Positions 1 to 6,465 of a stretch of DNA of 7,952 nucleotides are shown one piece after another (the first letter of the stretch is position 1; every line of letters starts with the position of its first letter). Under the pieces are notes generated by a model, which worked only from the letters and a program-made list of their open reading frames with translations, was not told where the DNA came from and ran no database searches. Where the stretch lies: NCBI GenBank assembly GCA_002505325.1, contig DAUV01000086.1, positions 7,493-15,444 of the forward strand, given 5' to 3'. The position numbers and the translations under genes were made by a program. Source of the stretch: Euryarchaeota archaeon UBA623. GTDB lineage: Archaea > Thermoplasmatota > Poseidoniia > Poseidoniales > Thalassarchaeaceae.

Positions 1-2796
1 TCCTGAGCCGTCGTAGTTCAAAGTGAAATTAGTGGTGGAGTTTCCATTTATCAGGTAGTCTTGAATCGCAAGCACCTTTTCCCAAGCGGTAAAAGCTCCG
101 GACTCGTTAATCACATTATTAGTGACAGCATCTACGTAAGAGCCGTGCTTGTTGAGGAAAATACTGGGAAGATCGTAAGCGTAGCTGCTGCCAGAGAACG
201 AGGTAGTGTTGGCTATTATTTGCGGGCCGAAGAAGACCTGGGGAGCAGTTACGAACAGCGTGTCGACAGTAGATTGGTCAATCATTATGTCGCGAGTGAA
301 ATTTGAGAAGTTGAGGCCAGCGTTGTTGTCTAACCAACTGGTGAAGTTGACGGCGTTGTAGGGCGCTATCAGCTCGTCGCCCGGACCCATCAAGCCGTCC
401 TCGTTGTACTGAAGGGTCCACCCTAAGACCTCGGAGGTGTTCCAAAAGCTCAAATCGGACACGCCTTGAGTAGTTGACCACTCAGGGAACATCTGAGTGT
501 ATCCAACTAGGGTGGTGTTGACGCCCCAGGACACTCCAGTATAGTAGTCGTAGGTGTGCCACCTCCAGTAGTGCTTTTGAGTCGGGTCGACACCAGTAGA
601 TGTGTTCTCGGCAACGAAGTAAAGCATATTTTCGTCGATGTCATCGGTGGGATCCCAGGGGTTACCGTCAGCGTCAACGCAACCAAGACTCCAGTACTCA
701 GGGGCGCATTCCTGACCATCTGGCACACCGCCGCCGTCGGTGTCCGGGTCCCTCCAATCAGTGCCAATCTGCTGTTCTATCGTGTCGGGAATGCCATCGC
801 CGTCAGTATCAATTGGATTCAGATCATCGGCAGAGTTGTTCTGAGGATTAGTCCCATCGAGATACTCCTGGCCATCCATTACTCCTCCGTTGTCTGTGTC
901 AGAGACATTCCACATGGTGTAGTAGGTATCGAAAGTGCCGTTGCCACCAACACCGAATGCTAATGAGCATCCGGTGGTGTTCTCGAAATAATTGTTGAGA
1001 CCGTCCTCATCGGTATCTAGGAGATTCTCACAGGGATTGCTCGGATTGGTCTCATTGAGTATCTCATCGAGGTCATTGACTCCATCCCCATCTGTATCAG
1101 ACATATTGGGCAGTGACAGGTACCCCCAAGTTCCCAGTCCTTCCTCCCAGTCTGCGAGTCCGTCACCGTCGCTATCGAAGTAGTCGTCATCACAATGCGG
1201 CTCGTTTATTGCGCCCGCAGTAGCGTTCCAACACCATGAGAAGTTGAGGAATACCACAGTCGTGGCATCAGTTGGTTTGTCGACGTCCACGTTACGTAGA
1301 GAGTTAGATATGATTGATTGATACCTAAAGCCGGTAAGACTTCCATTCGTGGAGACGTAATATGCCATATCAGCACCTTGCTGTCTCCAGTCGACAGGAT
1401 TAGGATCCAATCCAGTAGTAGAGTTCAGAGTGAGGACTGAGTTCGTCGAATCCCATGTGATAATCTGCCTGACTATCTGTTCGGTGGAGACACAGGGGTC
1501 TGTTGAATGTGCTAGAGAAAGCTCGTCGCCATCGTTTATTCCACCTCTATCCGTGTCGGAGACATTCCACTGTGTGCAGGTCATATTCTCCTCCCAATTG
1601 TCTATTCCGTCGTTGTCTATGTCGCCGGCATCCTCGATTCTTGTCGGATCAGTCTCCCCGGGGTCAACCACTCCATTGCCATTGACGTCCTCCTCGCCGT
1701 CGTCGAACTGGTCTCCGTCGGTGTTGTTGTTGCGCGGGTCAGTAGCCTGAGGCGGGTCTCCGTATGAGCCATTGACCTCAACTCCGTCCGAGATGCCATC
1801 GCCGTCAGTATCGATAGCGGTAGGGTCAGTTAGTAGTACTAAGGCCTCGTAAGAGTCGTTTAGGCCGTCGCCATCAGTATCGTTGTTGTTGGGATCAGTC
1901 TGTGTGATGCCGTCAACCTCGGCGGTAAAAATAACGCAGCCACCTGGTCCGAGGCCGAGGATTGGATTGCACGGAGATTCCGTCGCGGTCATGTTGAATG
2001 GTCCTGGCCTGAAGTACTGGGTTGGTGGAGTGGTAGAACCGTTACGAGTCCCCCAAGCAGGATTGACATATTCCATCAGATTACCCAATCCGTCTCCGTC
2101 AGGGTCACCATAGGCGCCGTCCATGTTGGAGTTTGAGGTTGGGTCGAGGTTGTTGGCAACCTCCCATGCGTCGGGCATACCATCGCCATCAGTGTCCCAG
2201 CCATCTGGATCTTCGTCAATGGCACCGTCACCATCGTCATCGTCACTGCTGCAGTCTGCGTCACCGTCGCCGTCGTTGTCGAAAGTGTCGACCAATCCGT
2301 CCTTATCGTTGTCCATCCCATCATTACAAATGTTACCCATCGGGTCTTCGTCCGCTCCGTCTGAACCGGTCCCCTGGATAATCTGCATGGCGCTCTCCTC
2401 GTCCCAATTCCTTGTTGGCACAGTACCATTCCACCACACTCCATTATCCAGCACTGAGGGAGTCGAGGACAAGTCCCATCCTGCCGGGATTGCGTACTGG
2501 TACTCGTTGAGATTGGTGAAAGCATCGCCATCAGGATCCCCGGTGGAGCCGTTGTCTCCTGTGGATGAAAGCGGGTCCAAGCCGTACTGCCACTCCCATC
2601 CGTCAGGCAGTCCGTCGTTGTCAGAGTCCCAATCTTGAGGTTGGGTATTGATGTAGAACTCGAGTCCGTAGGTAAGGCCGTCTCCATCAGCATCGGTGGA
2701 AGCTTTTGCCTCCCAAACACCGAACTCGAGGGCGGCGTAAGACGAAAGCAGCAGCAAGGCGCTGAACATTAGCGCCGAGCGACGCTTGCGTGACAT
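1..2796 (-). CDS. Secreted Asp-rich TSP3-repeat protein with transglutaminase-associated region (C-terminus cut off)
   Basis: The frame is open from 2850 to the left edge with no stop, giving 932 residues from the ATG at 2796. That start puts a MSRKRRS n-region directly before a hydrophobic core (residues 8-23) and a possible cleavage site after A-K-A (32). An in-frame ATG at 2832 adds 12 residues and cannot be excluded; a stop lies at 2853-2851. Residues 35 to about 720 are packed with D-x-D-x-D-G-x-x-D repeats of thrombospondin type 3 kind, which in known families bind calcium. They are interrupted by a repeat-poor domain at about 433-530. From residue 743 the sequence YWRWHTYDYYTGVSW and, at 910-915, AIQDYL resemble the segments that precede the catalytic core in archaeal and TgpA-like transglutaminase-family proteins. 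The Cys-His-Asp core would lie outside the window. There are roughly 30 N-x-S/T sequons by hand count. It lies downstream of, and on the same strand as, the 978-residue surface protein. Role inferred: calcium-stabilised extracellular protein acting on peptide or protein substrates. Confidence 0.88.
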   Translation of the reverse strand, partial: MSRKRRSALMFSALLLLSSYAALEFGVWEAKASTDADGDGLTYGLEFYINTQPQDWDSDNDGLPDGWEWQYGLDPLSSTGDNGSTGDPDGDAFTNLNEYQYAIPAGWDLSSTPSVLDNGVWWNGTVPTRNWDEESAMQIIQGTGSDGADEDPMGNICNDGMDNDKDGLVDTFDNDGDGDADCSSDDDDGDGAIDEDPDGWDTDGDGMPDAWEVANNLDPTSNSNMDGAYGDPDGDGLGNLMEYVNPAWGTRNGSTTPPTQYFRPGPFNMTATESPCNPILGLGPGGCVIFTAEVDGITQTDPNNNDTDGDGLNDSYEALVLLTDPTAIDTDGDGISDGVEVNGSYGDPPQATDPRNNNTDGDQFDDGEEDVNGNGVVDPGETDPTRIEDAGDIDNDGIDNWEENMTCTQWNVSDTDRGGINDGDELSLAHSTDPCVSTEQIVRQIITWDSTNSVLTLNSTTGLDPNPVDWRQQGADMAYYVSTNGSLTGFRYQSIISNSLRNVDVDKPTDATTVVFLNFSWCWNATAGAINEPHCDDDYFDSDGDGLADWEEGLGTWGYLSLPNMSDTDGDGVNDLDEILNETNPSNPCENLLDTDEDGLNNYFENTTGCSLAFGVGGNGTFDTYYTMWNVSDTDNGGVMDGQEYLDGTNPQNNSADDLNPIDTDGDGIPDTIEQQIGTDWRDPDTDGGGVPDGQECAPEYWSLGCVDADGNPWDPTDDIDENMLYFVAENTSTGVDPTQKHYWRWHTYDYYTGVSWGVNTTLVGYTQMFPEWSTTQGVSDLSFWNTSEVLGWTLQYNEDGLMGPGDELIAPYNAVNFTSWLDNNAGLNFSNFTRDIMIDQSTVDTLFVTAPQVFFGPQIIANTTSFSGSSYAYDLPSIFLNKHGSYVDAVTNNVINESGAFTAWEKVLAIQDYLINGNSTTNFTLNYDGSG
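639..2694 (-). repeat. Array of TSP3-like Asp-rich calcium-binding repeats (within CDS)
   Basis: The translated minus strand carries many units of the form DTDGDGxxDxxE, for example DSDNDGLPDGWE, DTDGDGMPDAWE, DTDGDGISDGVE, DSDGDGLADWEE, DTDGDGVNDLDE and DTDGDGIPDTIE. A variant TDxGGxxDGxE occurs three times (TDRGGINDGDE, TDNGGVMDGQE, TDGGGVPDGQE). On the plus strand this appears as recurrent ccgtcgccatcagtatc-like strings, for example near 795, 1800, 1870 and 2180. The region 1195-1500 is a repeat-poor insert. In TSP3 and related Ca-binding repeats, the regularly spaced Asp residues coordinate calcium. Calcium binding is inferred here from the motif alone. Confidence 0.85.
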
Positions 2797-2846
2797 CTCA
2801 GAACGTACTGCCCTAGTAGAAACCGCGTACATACTGAAGCCCTCTA

Positions 2847-2859
2847 CTGCCTACGGCAG
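2847..2859. promoter_or_regulatory. Short inverted repeat in spacer upstream of the TSP3-repeat gene
   Basis: CTGCC-TAC-GGCAG forms a perfect 5-bp inverted repeat with a 3-base spacer. It lies between the end of the 978-residue surface-protein gene (2915) and the start of the TSP3-repeat gene (2796, or 2832 if the longer start is used). It overlaps the in-frame stop that bounds the latter frame. It could be a small hairpin in the intergenic mRNA, a weak attenuator or a protein site. Five base pairs can arise by chance, so the call is tentative. I see no clear TATA-like element or Shine-Dalgarno site in the rest of the spacer. Confidence 0.25.
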
Positions 2860-2914
2860 AAAGTACGGGTCTTAAGACGAATGGAGCGCCGTTCGGACGC
2901 CGATTCAGATATAC

Positions 2915-5851
2915 TTAGACAAGTTCAATCTCGTCATCCTCATAATCATCCAAATCCTCTTCCTCGATAGAAGTTACAGGAGAGGGCAAATCGGAGTCTT
3001 CGTCCTCGGTTTCCTCGTCCCCATCTCCTCCTCCTCCTAGGGATTCGAGGTAAGCGAGGTGAGCTGTCCACCTGCGGCGGTTCATTCTGCTTTGGACACC
3101 TGCGAATAGGAGTAGAATGGAGACTAGGCCAATGACCATGGTCGAGAGTCGTGGATGGGTAATCTCATTGACAAGGATATCCAACAGAGAGGAGATTCCA
3201 ACTGTCACAGTCACTGTAATAGTGGCGGTGTACTCCTCCGGCCAGCTCTGCTCGGTGTCAAACGGAGTGGCGGTGATTTGGACTGGGACCTGTTGGCCAT
3301 TGTTGGCTGATTCGGGAACAATAATCTCGAGGTTGAATGTCGCCTCCTCAAAGGCCTCGAGCTCTATCAGAGGGGAGCCCGAGGGTCCTTCGATGTCGAC
3401 GCTCCATCCGGACACCTCAACCTCAGCATCTAGCAGTATGGTCAGAGGACCGTTTCCGTTGTTCTTTACCTTGAGTTGAATGGAGTAGGCCTCCCCGGGC
3501 AGCAACTCATAGTTAGGAGAGACCTGTACTATCTGGAGTTCTGGTTCTCCGGCCTCGATCTCAAACACTATCGGGAGATCGAAGTACCTCGGATCATCAT
3601 CATCGTTGTCCTCGATGATACGAAGATAGATGGTGTGGTTACCGGCGATTACCTGGCTGGTCAGAGTTACGGTGACAAAAACTTCGGTGAAGTCGCCGGG
3701 GCCGAGGGATACTCTCGGAACGGCGTCGCCGTCTTCATCCAGTATCAGGAACTGCCATTGTCCGTAAGCGGGGTCCCGGTCGGTGTTCTCCTCTAGAGAT
3801 GCTGGATTCTGTATCCTCCACCAGCTGGCAGACTCACCACTAGTCATACTGTTGGTAATCCTTACTCTGAGGTCGACCACTGCGTTCCCTGAAGAGGGCG
3901 AACACAGAGAAACCTGAATATGTCCGAGCGGAGAGCCGTCGCAGTCCTGGGAGACCTCAGCTTTAATGCCGAAAGTTCGCTGAATGGTGAAAATCACAGT
4001 CGTTCGCAGAGACGAATTGCCATTGCTGATGACTTCTACTTCTATCTCGCCAATATCAGGATCGTCACGGTCTGTGGATGGCTTGACGTTGAACAGTAGC
4101 ACCTGCGTCGAGTGGCGCTCCAGCAGAGCGGTGTGGAAGGTTCCATCACCTTCATCCTCGAGAATTCTCTCACCAGTGTCATTGTCGTATATCTGAATGA
4201 TTGACTTAGCCCTCTGCAGAACGTCGACGCGGAAAGTGTCAGCATCAAAGCCGGTATTGAATATCTCAAGGAGGAAAGGAGTGAACTCCTCATATTCGGC
4301 GTACCTTGGAACTGTTTGATCAAAGTCGTCCGGACGGGTAGAGTTCGCTATCTGCACATCATGCTCCTCATTCCAGATAGAGACCTCGGGGGGCTGATAC
4401 ACATCGATCTTCTCAAGGTCGAGTTGAAGGATGTCTTGATCGACCACCTGCAACACGCTATCAACCTCAGCCTCAGCGACAGCCCTGATCTCGATGCCCT
4501 CAGGTGTCCCTGTCAGATCATCGGGAGCAGTCAGAGTGAGAATCGGGTTGAGGATATCTCCTCCCGCATTGAGGGTGTAGCCTCCGGGCGAGTCAAACTC
4601 GAGAACCCACGAACTGCCTAGATTCGTCAACACCTCCAACTCTATCTCCATCGACTTGGTGGAGTCGCCTTTGTGGACTAACTGCAATGGAATGGCAGTG
4701 GTCTCGCCCGGGGCAATATACTCGGTCAGCTTGTTCAATCGATGGTTGATTGAGACGCCCCACTGATGCATCTCAACCGGATCGTGCTCAATCAAGAAGG
4801 CGTTACCTTGGATATCGGTAATCTCCAATTCAACGGAGTACTCGCCTGCAGGCAGACCGCTGGGGTATGTCCAGATGTACTCGCCAAAGATGCCCTGACT
4901 GGTATCCTCGATGTCCTCATCGTCCTCGTTGATGATGTGGTCGATACGATAGATTCCATCGGAATCCCTCATGATAAGGCGCGTAGCCTCGATGTCGTAG
5001 CGTCCAAAGGCGCTCTTGACATCGAAGGTGAACTGCATGGCACGCTCCGAGAGGATGTCGTTCGGGTACCAATCAAGTTCGGGGCCCTCTGCGAGTTCGG
5101 CACCCTCGCGCTGAAGCACTACGAGGCTGTTGGATATCGCATTGGCCTCGACTTCGAGTTGTGAGAATCTGTTATTCTCATCATCTATCTCGTTCCATGC
5201 CACCTCTGCCTCACAACTAGAACCTCCTGGAAACGAACCGCCGTCGCAACCTGACATTTCGGCACTAACGGTTATCTCCAACCTCTCGTCCTTTGAGACT
5301 GTGAATGACTGATCATCACCAAGATCGATTTCGAATTCTTCATGATCGAAACTGCAACTGTTGGTGAAACTAGTTGTACAGGCGTCGGTATCCCAAGAGG
5401 CTGTGCCAACCTGAGAACCCCCTGCCTTGAATGTAATCGACCACTCTACAGTGGAACCGCTTGGCCCTGTTGCTCTGAGGAACAAATCAAGAGGGAGATA
5501 ATAGGATCCTGAACTGCCATGCTGGGACCTGCCATACACTATCAGCGATGATAGCATGTCGCTGGAGCGGAACTCGACCTCGTTGTCTAGAGCACTGGAA
5601 CTGTCTTGGCCCCCAGAATCGGGTACCTCTGTGGTGATGTAGCCGTCGCCACCGGCAGAAGTGTTTTGAGAGGAAATATACAGAGTATAAAGTTTCAATT
5701 CAATGTCATCGTCAGCCGACATAGGATTAGTGACTCGTAATTCTGGAGAGGGTGCCATCGAGAGATATACAGGGGCTAGAATAACCAAAGTTAGGACAAG
5801 AGCAAGCCTAATCTGGCCGGTTCCACTATTCGGTGTGCTGCTCGCTTGCAC
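2915..5851 (-). CDS. Large membrane-anchored extracellular protein with NEW3/CARDB-like beta-sandwich modules
   Basis: This 978-residue protein starts at GTG (5851). The only upstream in-frame codons back to a TAA are not start codons, so the start is well fixed. Residues 15-32 form a hydrophobic signal peptide or anchor. Residues 33 to about 895 are extracellular. The stretch 769-865 has the pattern of a NEW3-like (alpha-galactosidase-associated) or CARDB-type module: PELQIVQVSPNYELLPGE, then VKNNGNGPLTI, then a GWSVDI strand. Weaker copies of the same plan are visible at about 364-465, 515-625 and 655-765. A second hydrophobic span (902-919) is followed by QSRMNRRRW, so by the positive-inside rule the tail is cytoplasmic. 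The tail (940-978) is a Gly stretch followed by a strongly acidic region. Six extracellular Cys (158, 166, 202, 213, 637, 650) pair by spacing into three possible disulfides, and sequons occur at N63, N503, N557, N612 and N738. The TSP3-repeat gene follows on the same strand after a gap of about 80-120 bases. The function is unknown. The architecture suggests a surface adhesin or a scaffold for exported enzymes. Confidence 0.9.
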   Translation of the reverse strand: MQASSTPNSGTGQIRLALVLTLVILAPVYLSMAPSPELRVTNPMSADDDIELKLYTLYISSQNTSAGGDGYITTEVPDSGGQDSSSALDNEVEFRSSDMLSSLIVYGRSQHGSSGSYYLPLDLFLRATGPSGSTVEWSITFKAGGSQVGTASWDTDACTTSFTNSCSFDHEEFEIDLGDDQSFTVSKDERLEITVSAEMSGCDGGSFPGGSSCEAEVAWNEIDDENNRFSQLEVEANAISNSLVVLQREGAELAEGPELDWYPNDILSERAMQFTFDVKSAFGRYDIEATRLIMRDSDGIYRIDHIINEDDEDIEDTSQGIFGEYIWTYPSGLPAGEYSVELEITDIQGNAFLIEHDPVEMHQWGVSINHRLNKLTEYIAPGETTAIPLQLVHKGDSTKSMEIELEVLTNLGSSWVLEFDSPGGYTLNAGGDILNPILTLTAPDDLTGTPEGIEIRAVAEAEVDSVLQVVDQDILQLDLEKIDVYQPPEVSIWNEEHDVQIANSTRPDDFDQTVPRYAEYEEFTPFLLEIFNTGFDADTFRVDVLQRAKSIIQIYDNDTGERILEDEGDGTFHTALLERHSTQVLLFNVKPSTDRDDPDIGEIEVEVISNGNSSLRTTVIFTIQRTFGIKAEVSQDCDGSPLGHIQVSLCSPSSGNAVVDLRVRITNSMTSGESASWWRIQNPASLEENTDRDPAYGQWQFLILDEDGDAVPRVSLGPGDFTEVFVTVTLTSQVIAGNHTIYLRIIEDNDDDDPRYFDLPIVFEIEAGEPELQIVQVSPNYELLPGEAYSIQLKVKNNGNGPLTILLDAEVEVSGWSVDIEGPSGSPLIELEAFEEATFNLEIIVPESANNGQQVPVQITATPFDTEQSWPEEYTATITVTVTVGISSLLDILVNEITHPRLSTMVIGLVSILLLFAGVQSRMNRRRWTAHLAYLESLGGGGDGDEETEDEDSDLPSPVTSIEEEDLDDYEDDEIELV

Positions 5852-5874
5852 GCTATTTCCGCCGTCAGAGTGGT

Positions 5875-5880
5875 GTTAAA
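5875..5880 (-). promoter_or_regulatory. Possible TATA box for the 978-residue surface protein gene
   Basis: On the minus strand TTTAAC lies 24 to 29 bases before the GTG start at 5851. In archaea a TATA element at this distance from the initiation codon fits a leaderless transcript. The start has only a modest GGCGG-like purine stretch in front of it. The same TTAAC core recurs 26-30 bases before the proposed lipA start. This is a spacing and similarity argument only. Confidence 0.3.
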
Positions 5881-5884
5881 GCGT

Positions 5885-5903
5885 TCGTACCCCAAGGGTA
5901 CGA
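5885..5903. promoter_or_regulatory. Perfect 8-bp inverted repeat in the spacer between surface-protein gene and tRNA-Leu
   Basis: TCGTACCC-CAA-GGGTACGA is a perfect 8-bp inverted repeat with a 3-base spacer. It lies 34-52 bases upstream of the GTG start of the 978-residue surface protein and just upstream of its proposed TATA box, and 66-84 bases upstream of the tRNA-Leu. This position suits a dimeric regulator acting on the surface-protein gene. It cannot be a normal terminator of either flanking gene, because both point away from it. Confidence 0.45.
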
Positions 5904-5968
5904 GATGAGTCGGTTGTGATACAGTTGCATGCGCTCGGTTCAAGTGATGATGGCCCCGCTGAGGGGTT

Positions 5969-6054
5969 GCAGAGGTACCCGAGTTGGTCAAAGGGGCCGG
6001 ACTTAAGCTCCGGTGCTTAGTGCTTCGCAGGTTCAAATCCTGCCCTCTGCACCA
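5969..6054 (+). tRNA. tRNA-Leu, anticodon TAA, with encoded CCA
   Basis: The cloverleaf is complete. The acceptor stem GCAGAGG (5969-5975) pairs with CCTCTGC (6044-6050), followed by discriminator A and an encoded CCA (6052-6054). The D stem is CCC/GGG with GTTGG in the loop. The anticodon stem CCGGA (5997-6001) pairs with TCCGG (6009-6013), and the loop CTTAAGC has anticodon TAA at 6004-6006, reading UUA. The long variable arm (6014-6026) is the class II feature of leucine tRNAs. The T arm is GCAGG/CCTGC with loop TTCAAAT. There is no intron. The gene is divergent from the 978-residue surface protein gene and convergent with folB, whose stop codon lies one base beyond the CCA. I found no convincing TATA box at the expected distance upstream. 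Confidence 0.97.
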
Positions 6055-6055
6055 A

Positions 6056-6454
6056 TCACTTGACGCGGGTCATAGTGCAGCCCAGTCTGCCATCATCTTC
6101 TAGGACATCCAGCTTGGTCGCACTTACCGAGGCCGCAGCGATTTCAACAGGGGCCATGACCTCATCGAGGATTCTAGTAGAGATAGTCTCGAGTAAGGCC
6201 GATCTTTCCATCTCCAGTACCCGGTCAAGAGAGGCGATTAGGTACTCGTAATCGAGTACTTCGTCTATTGAGTCGGCCCCAGTTTCTGCATCTTCCAAAA
6301 TAACATGGATGTCGAATTTAATTCGTTGTGGTGAGCCAATCTCATGAGGATGGATGCCAACATCGACCTCCCTGACGACGCCTTCCATGAACAGCGAGGA
6401 GGCCGCCTTACCCGACTTGAGCATTCGAATCAGTGCTTCACTGTGGCTAGTCAT
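6056..6454 (-). CDS. folB: Dihydroneopterin aldolase family protein (FolB/FolX-like)
   Basis: This 132-residue protein has the features of the FolB family, which cleaves 7,8-dihydroneopterin to 6-hydroxymethyl-7,8-dihydropterin and glycolaldehyde in folate synthesis. The related FolX epimerises the triphosphate. Visible features are GIHPHEIGSPQ (33-43) with the active-site Glu (38), the DYEYL segment (68-72) with the conserved Tyr, ALLETIS (86-92), and SATKLD (111-116), whose Lys114 matches the catalytic Lys of bacterial enzymes. About 20 residues at the N-terminus are extra compared with the usual length near 120. It starts 4 bases after the stop of the pteridine-reductase-like gene, with a good GGAG Shine-Dalgarno site overlapping that stop, so the two are surely co-transcribed. 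The pair suggests pterin or folate metabolism. Sequence alone cannot separate aldolase from epimerase activity. Archaea commonly use other enzymes (MptD type) for this step, so this gene may be of bacterial origin. Confidence 0.85.
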   Translation of the reverse strand: MTSHSEALIRMLKSGKAASSLFMEGVVREVDVGIHPHEIGSPQRIKFDIHVILEDAETGADSIDEVLDYEYLIASLDRVLEMERSALLETISTRILDEVMAPVEIAAASVSATKLDVLEDDGRLGCTMTRVK

Positions 6455-6457
6455 GTT

Positions 6458-6465
6458 ATCACTCC
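6458..6465 (-). promoter_or_regulatory. Shine-Dalgarno site of folB overlapping the upstream stop codon
   Basis: On the minus strand GGAGTGAT lies just before the folB ATG, with 7 bases between GGAG and the start. It contains the TGA stop of the upstream reductase gene. It nearly matches the complement of the 16S rRNA 3' end. No comparable site precedes the other genes of the window, which fits leaderless first genes and Shine-Dalgarno-dependent internal operon genes. Confidence 0.6.

Noticed and set aside
556..963. Plus-strand 135-residue open frame
   Set aside because: It is antisense to the transglutaminase-associated region and TSP3 repeats, with no recognisable domain or start signal.
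2123..2638. Plus-strand open frame of 171 Ser/Pro-rich residues
   Set aside because: It is the antisense shadow of the Asp-rich repeat DNA. The Ser/Pro low complexity is what such repeats give on the other strand, and no family features are seen.
639..2694. Regularly recurring DNA strings considered as a CRISPR or satellite array
   Set aside because: The recurrence has codon periodicity and unequal spacing, and it translates into TSP3-type protein repeats.
2076..2720. Minus-strand open frame of 214 residues inside the TSP3 gene
   Set aside because: It is in another frame from the continuous 932-residue reading, and its Thr/Met-rich sequence is the frame-shifted image of the Asp repeats.
5885..5903. 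Inverted repeat considered as a transcription terminator
   Set aside because: Both neighbouring genes read away from it, and no T-run follows on either strand.
5954..5966. CCCC-GCTGA-GGGG hairpin just upstream of the tRNA
   Set aside because: The stem is only 4 bp and adjoins the mature 5' end. It may be part of the tRNA leader, but nothing supports a distinct function.
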